Positions 42,013 to 50,665 of a stretch of DNA of 64,000 nucleotides are shown piece after piece. This stretch comes from GWE2-42-39 sp963662895. GTDB lineage: Bacteria; Bacteroidota; Bacteroidia; Bacteroidales; Prolixibacteraceae. A program made the translations under genes and the position numbers. Below the pieces are notes generated by a model that did no database searches, was not told the origin of the DNA, and saw nothing but the letters and a program-made list of their open reading frames with translations. Numbering within the stretch: position 1 is the first letter of the stretch; every line of letters starts with the position of its first letter. The stretch is taken from contig OY759981.1 of assembly GCA_963662895.1 (NCBI GenBank), positions 2,914,001 through 2,978,000 on the forward strand. Reading direction: 5' to 3'.

Positions 42013-43878
42013 TTAAATATTTAGAATTTTTTGATACCTTTTTAACTCTTCCAGTAAGTTCGTTTTTACATGAACAAAGTTGGTGATGCCTTTGGCTTTC
42101 AACTCGTCGGTACAGGCAGGGGCTCCGGCTACCACGAAAATAGCATCGTCTTTCAGTAGTTCAAACGCGGCAGGGGCATATTCAGCATATTCATCATCGG
42201 AACTGCAAAGAACCACGATGTCGGCCTTGGCTGCTTTAGCAGCCTCAATACCTTCGGCAACAGAGGCGAACCCGTTATTGTCAACCACTTCGTAACCGGC
42301 TACTGCAAAAAAGTTACAGGAGAATTGTGCACGTGCTTTACGCATGGTCAGGTTGCCAATAGTAAGCATATACGCCATTGGGCGTTTGTTATTTTTCGAA
42401 TATGCATCGGTTTGGTAACGCAATGCTTCGAAAGCCTGGGGGCCACGGTATGTTTTCAGCGTTTTTATTTCAGCATTTTCGTCAGCATGGCTGCATGCTT
42501 CGAATACTGATGCTTCTATTTCAGAAGAAATTTTTTCAGTAAAGTTTGGGAACTGGTTTACACCTAAAAGGTTTTCACGGCGGGTAGCCACGTTCATATC
42601 ACGTTTAGCCGCCATCTTTTCAACTTTATCCTGAATAAAACCTTCTTTTGCAGCGGCAATAAAACCACCTTTATCCTGAATTTCGAGGAATAATTTCCAT
42701 GCTTCTTCAGCAATTGAAACAGTGAGTTCTTCAATGTAATAAGAGCCGGCTGAAGGATCAACAATTTTATCGAGATGTGATTCTTCTTTCAGCAATAACT
42801 GCTGGTTGCGGGCAATACGGTCGGAAAATGAAGTTGGATCTTCGTAAGCAACGTCGAAAGGCAATACCGTAATCGAATCGACACCACCGATTGCTGCGCT
42901 CATGGTTTCGGTCTGGGTACGGAGCATGTTCACGTACGGATCGTACAGTGTTTTATTCCAGGTGCCGGTTTCGGCATGAGCATCCATTTTACAACTGCAA
43001 TCGCAGGCAGGGTTGTATGCTTTTACAATTTTTGCCCACAACATACGTGCAGCGCGAAATTTGGCAATTTCCATGAAATAGTTGGCGCTGATGGCAAAGT
43101 CGAATTTAATTTTCTTTGCAACGGTATCAATGTCCAATCCGGCTTCGGTAAGCAGGTTGAGGTATTCGGCACCCTGGGCCAATGAGAAAGCCAGTTCCTG
43201 AACAATGGACGAACCTGCGTTGCTGTAGTTTTTACCGGCAACAGCGATGAGCCTGAACTTTTTCAGTTTGGCGGTTTCTTCAATCAACGTTTTCAGTTCG
43301 GCGATGCTGTCATCTGCTAGAATTCCTTTAAGCAGATAATTGCCCAGTGGGTCAATATTTACTGATGCAAAAATCTGAGATTTATCCCCATTGCCCTGTT
43401 GAATGTAATCAGCCAGCAGACGGGTCAGTTCCAATTTTTTGCAGCAACCTGCAAAATTTACTTCAACAGCTTCCAAACAAATATCTCTTAGTAAGTTTTC
43501 GATGTCGGCAACAGTATAATCGTTGCATCCTTTAAAAACAAAACCCAACGAATTGACCCCTTTATTCAGAATATCGAGTGCTTTTTCGTTGGATTTCTTT
43601 ACATCGTTTACAATGATGTCCTGGCGGACCAGCCATTCGTTGTTCGTTTTTTTGTTGCCTCTGACATACGGAAACTCGCCGGGTAAACTGTTTGTGTGAT
43701 CCAGTTTTTCGAGGTCTTCAGCCCTGTAAAACGGCATCACATTAATTCCTTCGTTGGTTCTCCAAACCAATTTCCTGTTGAAATCGGCCCCTTTCAGGTC
43801 AGTAGTAATCTTATCCATCCACTCCTGAGTACTCACCGAAGGAAATTCAGTAAAAAGTTGATTATATTTTTCTGTCAT
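42013..43878 (-). CDS. mutA: Methylmalonyl-CoA mutase small subunit
   Basis: A 621-residue non-catalytic partner of MutB. It keeps the barrel blocks (KLVWRTNEGINVMPFYRAED, PYVRGNKKTNNEW, DPSAGSYYIEELTVSIAEEAW) and a cobalamin-like C-terminal fold. However, the place of the DGHDRG motif reads ARAQFSCNFFAVAGYE, so the cobalt-ligating histidine is absent, as known for MutA. I prefer the start at 43878 (MTEKYNQLF) over 43908 because family members begin near that point. It is probably co-transcribed with mutB. Confidence 0.95.
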   Translation of the reverse strand: MTEKYNQLFTEFPSVSTQEWMDKITTDLKGADFNRKLVWRTNEGINVMPFYRAEDLEKLDHTNSLPGEFPYVRGNKKTNNEWLVRQDIIVNDVKKSNEKALDILNKGVNSLGFVFKGCNDYTVADIENLLRDICLEAVEVNFAGCCKKLELTRLLADYIQQGNGDKSQIFASVNIDPLGNYLLKGILADDSIAELKTLIEETAKLKKFRLIAVAGKNYSNAGSSIVQELAFSLAQGAEYLNLLTEAGLDIDTVAKKIKFDFAISANYFMEIAKFRAARMLWAKIVKAYNPACDCSCKMDAHAETGTWNKTLYDPYVNMLRTQTETMSAAIGGVDSITVLPFDVAYEDPTSFSDRIARNQQLLLKEESHLDKIVDPSAGSYYIEELTVSIAEEAWKLFLEIQDKGGFIAAAKEGFIQDKVEKMAAKRDMNVATRRENLLGVNQFPNFTEKISSEIEASVFEACSHADENAEIKTLKTYRGPQAFEALRYQTDAYSKNNKRPMAYMLTIGNLTMRKARAQFSCNFFAVAGYEVVDNNGFASVAEGIEAAKAAKADIVVLCSSDDEYAEYAPAAFELLKDDAIFVVAGAPACTDELKAKGITNFVHVKTNLLEELKRYQKILNI

Positions 43879-44035
43879 AATGTAACTGTTAAGAAAATCA
43901 GGGTGCAAAAATAGTTGTTTTTAGACAGGAGTATCAAAAAAATGCCAAGTTTTTAACTATTAAGTAACAAATATCATGTTTTGATTTTCAGTAGATTAAA
44001 CATTGAAACATATAGAAAATTGCATATAGTAGCCA

Positions 44036-46384
44036 CTAAAATTCAATTTTGTAACTAATATTGGGAACAATACTTAAGTCATACTGTTTTTCTAGGGCTC
44101 CGGTCTTCAGGTTAAATTCGTAATCGCGATATTCTTTTTGCCCCAGTGCATTCAGCAAATGGAACGACCAGATACTTGCATGTTCGGGTTTGTTTTTCCG
44201 GTACGAAACACTGAATGAAAGGACTTTGGCAACATCTTCGCGTGGTTCGTAGGCATGGTCGTAATCGTCGATAACTTCTCCGGCAGCCAGCGATTCCTGT
44301 TCCAGAACCGGGATATAGTGGTCGCCGCCCTGGATGCACAATCTTGCATTAATCCCCAACAAGTTCGATCTGTTTTTACCAACCTGCCATTCTTTTCCGG
44401 TCAGCAGGTTGAATATATAGTTCTTGTTGAACAGGCTGTTTCTCTTGATTCCGTCGCCTCCTTTGTATTTCGAGTCGAATACCGAAGCGGTAAACAAATA
44501 GTAAAAGCCTTTATTCAGGAAACGTTCCAGGGTGAAATCAATACCAATGTTTGTACCTGTTCCTTTATTAACCAGCGAATCGTTGAAAAACCAGTCGAGT
44601 TCCAGATTTTGCAGCGAGAAATAACTGTTGGGGGTTACCGGTACATCGAATAAGTACTGGTAGTACGGTTCTACTTTAAAGCGTGTATTTTTATTGATGT
44701 TTATATCGTAAGCGAGTCCGAAATGATGAGCTTTGGTGAGTTTCAGGTTCTTGTTAGGTTGTACAACGCCGTTCCCTGTTTCCTGCCAGGCCAGGTAAAA
44801 TCCGATCATTTCAAGGCGGCTGTTCAGCCCGTAAGCCAACCCGACAGACTGATTGCTGCCAACCTGCCACTTTATTCCCAGACGTGGTTCCATGTTCAAT
44901 TCACCGGTCAGACCGAAATAATGAGCGTGTAACCCAATATTCAGATCAAGATTGTTATTCAGTTTAAAATTTGATTCGGTGAATGCCTGAACAGTGGATG
45001 TATGTCCTTTTTCTTCTGCAGAAACAATCATGGGAAGGCCAGGTGTTTCAGCTTCACGGTTATCAACATTATAGTAGTGTAAATTCCAGATTATGCCGGT
45101 TTTATTGTTGTGTTTTGGGCCGAATTTATGGTTTAACGAATTTGTAAGTGTATATTTCCATGTGTTGTTGTTGACCCGCTCCTTGTCCTGCAAAACCAGG
45201 TTATCATCCAACTCTTCGCAGGTGGTTTTTATTCCGTTCCCCGAAGCGGCGATCGTAGTATGCAAGTAGGTTTTGGGCCCGGTAATTAATTTATGGCTAA
45301 GCCCAACAGCTCCCATCGAGAGGTTCAATTTGTACGATTCCTTATCCGACTCTGTTTCCCATTCTTCAGGATCGGTAGATGCGTCGTGTTTCTGCGTGTC
45401 GAGTGCCCCGATACCCCAGAGAGAAAAGGTGCCGCTATTTTTCGTCGGGAAATTCAGTTTGAATGAAAAATCCTGGTACCCTATTTTCCCGGCGTCCTCA
45501 GGAATTAACGGGCCCAGCAGGCTGTATGTGGAGTACCGGTAGTTAAAAAGATACGAGGCATTACTGCCTTTGGATAATGGCCCTTCCGACGAAAGGTCGG
45601 TGCCGATTATTCCAAGCTGAAAAGTATGTTCATGCTTGTCATTATTTCCCGTACGCATTTTTATATCGAACACACCTGAAAGGGCATTTCCGTATTCGGC
45701 AGGAAAAGCGCCGGTGAAAAAATCGGAGTTAGCCAGCATCTGGCTCGAAAGGGCCGTTATACCACCGGCGCCGAATGTGGTAACATTGGCAAAATGTGTC
45801 GGGTTCGATATTTCAATGCCTTCCATTCTCCAAAGCAATCCGCGAGGCGAGTTCCCGCGGATAATAATCCCGTTGTTACCAACCTCTGAAGCAACTCCGG
45901 CAAACGACCCGGCCAGCCGTGCCGGGTCGTCGTAGCCGCCGGCATAGCGATTGGCTTCTTCCACACTCAGTTGTCGGGCGCTGATGGTTGCCATGGCATT
46001 AACCGGCTTTTCTTTCGAGGTACGGGCTACCACCTTTACTTCTTCCAACTGTTCGGTTAACTCTTTCAGTCCGGCATTCAAAACTACTTCTTTTCCCGAG
46101 CCAACCAGTATTTCGCGGAACAGGTAATTCTCGTAGCCAATAAAACTCACGACAATATCGTAACGCCCTGGTTGGATATTCCATAACCGGTATTCCCCGT
46201 TTTCGTCGGTAATGGTGCCAACCTGAGGACTACTTCCTAAAAGTACCACGCTGGCACCGGGTAAGGGGGTTTCTGTTACCATGTCGGTAATGCAGCCTTT
46301 TATTACCTGCCCTCCTGTTTGTGCTAATATAGCCTGAGATGCCAGAAATATAATAATTCCGGCAAAGAATAGTTTTCTGATCAT
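44036..46384 (-). CDS. TonB-dependent receptor with carboxypeptidase-like domain
   Basis: A 782-residue outer-membrane transporter. A signal peptide (LFFAGIIIFLASQAILAQ) is followed by a carboxypeptidase-regulatory-like domain (VIKGCITDMVTETPLPGASV, about 27-115), a plug (ARLAGSFAGVASEVGNNGII and IRGNSPRGLLWRMEGIEI) and a barrel ending NISYKIEF. It stands alone, without SusD or DUF4249 partners, and its substrate is unknown. It is divergent from a PAS-LuxR regulator over a 105-bp gap, so that regulator is a candidate controller. Confidence 0.92.
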   Translation of the reverse strand: MIRKLFFAGIIIFLASQAILAQTGGQVIKGCITDMVTETPLPGASVVLLGSSPQVGTITDENGEYRLWNIQPGRYDIVVSFIGYENYLFREILVGSGKEVVLNAGLKELTEQLEEVKVVARTSKEKPVNAMATISARQLSVEEANRYAGGYDDPARLAGSFAGVASEVGNNGIIIRGNSPRGLLWRMEGIEISNPTHFANVTTFGAGGITALSSQMLANSDFFTGAFPAEYGNALSGVFDIKMRTGNNDKHEHTFQLGIIGTDLSSEGPLSKGSNASYLFNYRYSTYSLLGPLIPEDAGKIGYQDFSFKLNFPTKNSGTFSLWGIGALDTQKHDASTDPEEWETESDKESYKLNLSMGAVGLSHKLITGPKTYLHTTIAASGNGIKTTCEELDDNLVLQDKERVNNNTWKYTLTNSLNHKFGPKHNNKTGIIWNLHYYNVDNREAETPGLPMIVSAEEKGHTSTVQAFTESNFKLNNNLDLNIGLHAHYFGLTGELNMEPRLGIKWQVGSNQSVGLAYGLNSRLEMIGFYLAWQETGNGVVQPNKNLKLTKAHHFGLAYDININKNTRFKVEPYYQYLFDVPVTPNSYFSLQNLELDWFFNDSLVNKGTGTNIGIDFTLERFLNKGFYYLFTASVFDSKYKGGDGIKRNSLFNKNYIFNLLTGKEWQVGKNRSNLLGINARLCIQGGDHYIPVLEQESLAAGEVIDDYDHAYEPREDVAKVLSFSVSYRKNKPEHASIWSFHLLNALGQKEYRDYEFNLKTGALEKQYDLSIVPNISYKIEF

Positions 46385-46438
46385 TGTTTAATTGATTTTG
46401 TAATCATTGTTTCACTTGGCAAAGATCAGTTTATAGCC

Positions 46439-46468
46439 TATTTTTGGCAATACTGAAAAATCAGTATT
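46439..46468 (+). promoter_or_regulatory. Promoter -7 element and inverted repeat upstream of the LuxR gene
   Basis: TATTTTTG at 46439-46446 fits TAnnTTTG. Directly downstream is a perfect inverted repeat, AATACTGA-AAAA-TCAGTATT (46449-46468), 21 bp before the start codon. It could be the binding site of the LuxR-type dimer itself, or of another repressor, in the gap shared with the divergent TonB receptor. Confidence 0.5.
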
Positions 46469-46489
46469 ATTGAGTAAGATAACATTCAT

Positions 46490-47221
46490 ATGAGTATGCA
46501 GGATTTTGATATAAATAAGTTGGATTACACGATACTTGACCGGCATATCGAATTTTTAGAGTCGATCAAATCGGTGCATAACAGTGCCATCTCTATTTTT
46601 GATTTACATAGAATGCAACATGTTTATTTGTCGTCAACTTTTGAAGGCTTGCTTGGCTGGGATTTAAAGGAAGCCGGAAAACCCGGAAACGAATATATGA
46701 ACAGCAGGATGCATCCGGAAGACATGGACCATTTAAACCGAGTATCGGCTCAGTTTTTCGAATTAATACTGAAGGTTAAAAAAGAGGACCGTGCCAACAT
46801 GGGCCATTATAAGATGGTGATGGATTACCGTACCAAAGGGAAGGATGGGACGTATGTGCGGGTGATTGAGCAACACAAGCTGTTGGAATTGGATCGGGAT
46901 GATAATGTTTGGCTGGCACTTTGCATCCTCGATTTGTCGCCTGACCAGGATTTGCAGAGCCTTTGCCGTTACCGGCTGGTGAATGCAAAAACAGGTGAAT
47001 TGTATCATCTGCCCAAAACCAATCTGTACACCAACCTTAGTTTGCGTGAACAGGAAATTTTGCAGTTGCTGGCTAAAGGTTTGATCAGTAAACAGATTGC
47101 CGACCAGTTGTTTATATCGGTTAACACGGTCAATACACACCGCCAGCGCATCCTCGAAAAATTATCAGTCAGCAATACTACTGAAGCCGTGCAACATGCT
47201 ACACGGCTGGGGTTGATTTAA
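46490..47221 (+). CDS. PAS-containing LuxR-family transcriptional regulator
   Basis: A 243-residue regulator. The N-terminal two thirds resemble a PAS fold (about 30-165: ISIFDLHRMQHVYLSSTFEGL, LGWDLKEAG, RVIEQHKLLELDRDDNVWL, LCILDLSPDQD). The C-terminus is a LuxR helix-turn-helix (LSLREQEILQLLAKGLISKQ, IADQLFISVNTVNTHRQRIL). There is no phosphoacceptor receiver domain, so it probably senses a small ligand. It is divergent from the TonB receptor. The 236-bp gap downstream (47222-47457) has no gene. Confidence 0.88.
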   Translation: MSMQDFDINKLDYTILDRHIEFLESIKSVHNSAISIFDLHRMQHVYLSSTFEGLLGWDLKEAGKPGNEYMNSRMHPEDMDHLNRVSAQFFELILKVKKEDRANMGHYKMVMDYRTKGKDGTYVRVIEQHKLLELDRDDNVWLALCILDLSPDQDLQSLCRYRLVNAKTGELYHLPKTNLYTNLSLREQEILQLLAKGLISKQIADQLFISVNTVNTHRQRILEKLSVSNTTEAVQHATRLGLI

Positions 47222-47457
47222 AAAATTATTTAATATCCTGAACTGTGACATTCGAATGACTTCATTTCCCATGTCTAAATTTTGATCAAAATCGGTTACA
47301 GTCTGCTATGCAGGCATATTTTTATATTTTTGAACAGCCTCCTTTCATTTTGAGGAAAGTTTATAGCATCAAATTACCTTGAAATTTTGGAAACCCGTAA
47401 AACAGAATTAAGCAATTGCCTTTTAAGTTTGCGATTTGTATATTTGAAACAAAAAAT

Positions 47458-47700
47458 ATGGATACGATAGAACTTCGAAATAATTTTCACCATTTAATCG
47501 ATTCAATAAGCAATGACAATGTATTGTCTAAGTTTTATTCTATCATGGTGAAAATAAGAGAACATCAGGAAGGAAAATTGTGGGCAAGACTTTCTGAATC
47601 GGAGCGGGAAGAATTAATAAAGGCCGATATTGAATCAGATGATCCGGTCAATTTAATTCCTCATTCTGAAATAGAAAAAAAACATAATAAATGGCTCTAA
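47458..47700 (+). CDS. Antitoxin-like small protein of a RelE/ParE module
   Basis: An 80-residue protein starting MDTIELRNNFHHLIDSISND. It is rich in charged residues and ends KKHNKWL. The frame can start at 47416, but the ATG at 47458 follows an A-rich stretch (AAACAAAAAAT) typical of ribosome binding regions in this phylum. The last codons overlap the toxin start by 10 bp (ATGGCTCTAA). Small upstream proteins of this kind accompany RelE/ParE toxins in Bacteroidota. It should bind the toxin and repress the operon; DNA binding is inferred. Confidence 0.75.
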   Translation: MDTIELRNNFHHLIDSISNDNVLSKFYSIMVKIREHQEGKLWARLSESEREELIKADIESDDPVNLIPHSEIEKKHNKWL

Positions 47701-47983
47701 CCATATATTGGTCGAAAAGAGCTGACAAAAAATCGACAAAATAATCCGTTTTTTGCAGGAAGAATGGGGCGAAACCGTGGTAAAGGCCTTTGTTAAAAAA
47801 GTATATGATTTTCTCGATATTCTTCAGGAATTTCCGGAAATCGGCACTTTGGAAAATGCAGAAAGAAATATTCGTGGTTTTGCTATCGTTAGGCAACTTA
47901 CACTATTTTACAAAATTCAGGGAAATAAAATCATTCTCCTGAATTTTTTTGATAACAGGATGAAATCCCCAAAAAAATATTAA
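47691..47983 (+). pseudogene. RelE/ParE-family toxin split by a -1 frameshift in an A6 run
   Basis: Translation from the ATG at 47691 gives MALTIYWSKRADKKSTK and then TAA at 47742. If the ribosome shifts by -1 on the A6 run 47727-47732 (codons AAA AAA), the frame continues ...ADKK-IDKIIRFLQEEWGE and on to a stop at 47983, giving a 97-residue protein. That protein has the RelE/ParE core: FVKKVYDFLDILQEFPEIGT, NIRGFAIVRQLTLFYKI and IILLNFFDNRMKP-like end. All later codons look intact. It could be an inactivated toxin, a slippage-controlled toxin, or an assembly error in the homopolymer. Confidence 0.8.
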
Positions 47984-48150
47984 CTTTTTTTTGCAAACAG
48001 AAATAGCCGGGAAAGTCTGGAGGCAAAATAGAATAGTTCTTCCTGTGTCATGATATTTATAATTTTATGGATGGAAGAGGAGTAATAGAAATAGGTAAAA
48101 TAGAGAACACGGCACGTGATACAATCGTGCGGCAACGGGGCTATTGAAGA

Positions 48151-48192
48151 AATAAAAACCGCGCCATCCTCTTTGGAAAAAGGAATGGCGCG
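48151..48192 (-). terminator. Terminator of the small minus-strand gene at 48224
   Basis: CGCGCCATCC (48160-48169) pairs with GGAATGGCGCG (48182-48192), with one bulge. On the minus strand it is followed by GTTTTTATT. Its presence shows that the frame at 48224-48463 belongs to a transcribed unit. Confidence 0.8.
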
Positions 48193-48223
48193 AGAACAAG
48201 AGACCAATAACACCCTGTCTCAC

Positions 48224-48463
48224 TTAGTTATTTGTTTCTCCGGTTTCAGAGGCTTCTTTCGAGATCGTCCGCCGGATTCGTACTTTTTGGTTTACCGTAT
48301 CAACCAATTCGGCCACATTAGCGGCAAGGGTTCCGTAAACAGCCGACTTAGCCTTCAACGAGGCATTTGTAGTCGTCAGGTAGCCATCTTCTTCAATTGC
48401 TGCTTTACTAATGGCTGAACTGACATTACTGGCCACATCGGCTGTTTCGCCAATAGTGGCGGC
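48224..48463 (-). CDS. Small hypothetical protein with unclear or broken start
   Basis: The frame after a stop at 48464-48466 encodes AATIGETADVASNVSSAISK and ends ETGETNN (about 80 residues). It contains an Ala/Val-rich amphipathic helix (AVYGTLAANVAELVDTVNQK). The first usable start is GTG at 48436, which gives 70 residues. An ATG at 48479 (MDILL) is in a neighbouring frame and would join as MDILL-AATIGETADV if one base were removed, so the start may have suffered a 1-nt insertion. A good terminator follows. I do not recognise the family. The 363 bp upstream (48464-48826) is AT-rich with no gene. Confidence 0.45.
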   Translation of the reverse strand, partial: AATIGETADVASNVSSAISKAAIEEDGYLTTTNASLKAKSAVYGTLAANVAELVDTVNQKVRIRRTISKEASETGETNN

Positions 48464-48810
48464 TTAATAATATATCCATAATAAATTTAGTTTAAAATAC
48501 TATAAATTAAGGGTGTCCGGATGGTCCGTCCGATAAGGGCAGATATTGGAGAATTGTTTTTTCCGATATTAAAGAAATTACAGAGGATTTAACTATTATC
48601 ATAATGATCATGTTTTTTTCTACGCTATTCAATTTACGAAATTTGGAGCTTATATTTTGCACTTATTCTTCAAATATGTTCAAAAACACAAAATAAAACA
48701 TCTTATTATTTTAGTCAGATAGTCTATTACATATACATAGTAACTTAAGCTGAAATATTTCCATAGGTGAAAAATGATAGCGATTATGCTATATACAATT
48801 CTTCCGGGTA

Positions 48811-48945
48811 ATATTCCATGGGGATTTTACTCAAATAATTTTTCAGGCAATATTCCGGTGGAATTTTGGTCAGAATAATTTTTTCGGGCGATATTCCATA
48901 GGGATTTTAGCTTATATGATTTTTTCAGGGTAATATTCCAATGGG
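48811..48945. repeat. Tandem array of 39-42-bp units with ATTCC-NNN-GGRAT dyads (array 4)
   Basis: The word ATATTCC recurs at 48811, 48850, 48891 and 48933. Each unit has a 13-bp dyad: ATTCCATGGGGAT, ATTCCGGTGGAAT, ATTCCATAGGGAT, ATTCCAATGGGAT. These are followed by TTT and a spacer with AATAATTTTTTC and GGGC/AGGC. Three of the units lie in the 3' end of the PAP2 gene (minus strand), where they encode its 13-14-residue repeat tail; the fourth lies beyond the stop codon. Confidence 0.8.
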
Positions 48946-49570
48946 ATTTTGGATTCCGGTCGGATGCTTTGATGAGTGTATGCAACGCTAACGTAACAAA
49001 ACCAACTCCAAGGATTGAACCGGCAACTACATCCATTAAAAAATGCTGGGACAAATAGACCCGGGAATAACCGGTAAGCAGGGCAAATACGAAGAACAAC
49101 GGTTTTAATCCGTTCTTTTTTGTGACTGCTGCCAGGGTAAAGAATACCGTAAAAGCGGTTGTGGCATGTCCCGAAGGGAAACTGTTCATATAGTGTAACT
49201 TTATTCCTTCTACCAGGTAAAGTTTATGGCTTCCGTACATTTCAAAGTATTTTACAGGACGGTACACGCCAGGGAATAAGACATGTTTTAATACATAGAC
49301 TACTATGACACTTGCGATAACTGCAAAAATAAAAGCATTTGTCAATTTGCATTTCCGTGTCAACAAATAAACAAATACAAAAACATACATTATCCCGTTC
49401 CCGAAGTATGTTATTATTCTGAAGAACGTATCAAAAAAAGGGGAATGAAACGAATTAAGAAACACATGAATAGTTGCTTTTGAATAAAGCATCATAAAAA
49501 GAATGCATATCAAAAGAAAAACAATGTAAGGGCAAAAGAAAAAGAGGTTATTTCTGATCAATTGTTTCAT
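48827..49570 (-). CDS. PAP2-family membrane phosphatase with repeat-derived C-terminal tail
   Basis: A 247-residue integral membrane protein with about six helices. The three PAP2 phosphatase motifs are visible: a short FPGVYRPVKYF version of the first (K/R and RP), SFPSGHATTAF, and SRVYLSQHFLMDVVAG with the catalytic histidine. It would dephosphorylate a lipid phosphate such as undecaprenyl pyrophosphate or lipid A. The last 45 residues are hydrophilic and repetitive (SHWNITLKKSYKL, SLWNIARKNYSDQ, STGILPEKLFE) and are encoded by array 4, so the normal C-terminus ends near residue 203. It follows the next PAP2 gene by 5 bp. Confidence 0.88.
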   Translation of the reverse strand: MKQLIRNNLFFFCPYIVFLLICILFMMLYSKATIHVFLNSFHSPFFDTFFRIITYFGNGIMYVFVFVYLLTRKCKLTNAFIFAVIASVIVVYVLKHVLFPGVYRPVKYFEMYGSHKLYLVEGIKLHYMNSFPSGHATTAFTVFFTLAAVTKKNGLKPLFFVFALLTGYSRVYLSQHFLMDVVAGSILGVGFVTLALHTLIKASDRNPKSHWNITLKKSYKLKSLWNIARKNYSDQNSTGILPEKLFE

Positions 49571-49575
49571 TTTCT

Positions 49576-50460
49576 TCAGAATTTATAAGACAAATACAAA
49601 CCGGCAGTCTGGTTCGAATAACGCGGGACGATAACAAGGTTAGAAGGTTTCTTTCTCCACCTGTACCGGTGTGTTGCGTAAACCAGGCGGGTTGTGGCAA
49701 TTCCTATCGCTGCCCCTGCCAACACATCGGGCAGCCAGTGGTTATTGTTGACTATACGCATAATTCCGGTTGCCGAAGCCATGGAATAAGCAGCAATTGA
49801 ATACCATATACTTTCATCCTTCATTTCCATGTGCATGATGGTGGCATTGCAAAACGCTGTAGCCGTATGCCCGGAAGGAAACGATGTATAAGAACTATTA
49901 TCAGGACGTAGCATTCCCGTAGTACGCTTCAGATTGGTTACGATTAACCCGGTAAGCAAATGGGCTTTAGCAGCAAGTATAGCCGTGTTTATCCCATCGC
50001 TCCTGCCTTTGATCCCTGCCAGTTTTAGCCCCCCGGTAATAGCTAAGGGGGCATATTGAAGGTAATTGTCAATGTTACTCCTGAAATCCAGTATTTTATG
50101 AATGTCTTTTTGAAAAGAATATTTGTCGAAGGGACTGTCTTCTGCTGCATTATCAGAAACGGAATACAAAGAAAAAGCCAATAATGTAACCGGGACATAA
50201 TAAGGTCTGAGCTTATTAAAGAAACTATTTTTTTTATAAAAAATGTTTGGTTCATAATGGTCGGGAAATTTCCATTTATCGCCTGGTAATAGTTTTAGCT
50301 CTGGCTCTAACCTTGTGCTGTGGGGTATATAAAAAAGTTCGGATTGCGGTTTCAGATAAAGTTGTAAATTAATGGTATCTTTTTTGGGAACAGCCTCCTG
50401 GCCTGTCGCTATTTTTACGAACACGACACCTGTTACAAACAAATAAAAATTTATCTTCAT
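49576..50460 (-). CDS. PAP2-superfamily phosphatase, exported
   Basis: A 294-residue protein with a signal peptide and a few hydrophobic helices. Motifs are LKRTTGMLRPDNSSYTSFPS followed by GHTATAF (motifs 1 and 2 fused closely, as in exported PAP2 proteins) and RIVNNNHWLPDVLAGAAIG (motif 3). A C-terminal NQTAGLYLSYKF end suggests outer-membrane or barrel-like contact. Substrate unknown; lipid A phosphate or undecaprenyl pyrophosphate are candidates. It is divergent from a LytS/LytTR pair across a structured 205-bp gap. Confidence 0.87.
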   Translation of the reverse strand: MKINFYLFVTGVVFVKIATGQEAVPKKDTINLQLYLKPQSELFYIPHSTRLEPELKLLPGDKWKFPDHYEPNIFYKKNSFFNKLRPYYVPVTLLAFSLYSVSDNAAEDSPFDKYSFQKDIHKILDFRSNIDNYLQYAPLAITGGLKLAGIKGRSDGINTAILAAKAHLLTGLIVTNLKRTTGMLRPDNSSYTSFPSGHTATAFCNATIMHMEMKDESIWYSIAAYSMASATGIMRIVNNNHWLPDVLAGAAIGIATTRLVYATHRYRWRKKPSNLVIVPRYSNQTAGLYLSYKF

Positions 50461-50516
50461 GTCTAATGAATTGATTTTTATTAAATTGTGAGTGAATTTA
50501 TTAACAGGGTATGTCT

Positions 50517-50629
50517 CCGGGAAAAATAATCGGCGAACAGTAAAACTTTAATGATTAGCAGGCGTAAGGGGATGAATAACATGCACTTCATCCCCTTAAA
50601 CATGTCGAACACCGATTATTGTTTTCCGG
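50517..50629. promoter_or_regulatory. Nested inverted repeats between PAP2 and LytS genes
   Basis: The outer arms are CCGGGAAAAATAATCGG (50517-50533) and CCGATTATTGTTTTCCGG (50612-50629). The inner arms are AAGGGGATGAA (50566-50576) and TTCATCCCCTT (50587-50597). The whole 113-bp element is centred in the divergent gap, upstream of both starts. It may be an operator for the LytTR regulator, a transcription barrier, or a small palindromic mobile element. Confidence 0.55.
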
Positions 50630-50665
50630 CACAAGATATTTTTTAATATTTCGTTTTATTTAGTT

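Noticed and set aside
47980..48213. 77-residue minus-strand frame between the toxin and the small gene
   Set aside because: It runs through the terminator hairpin at 48160-48192 and has no coding character.
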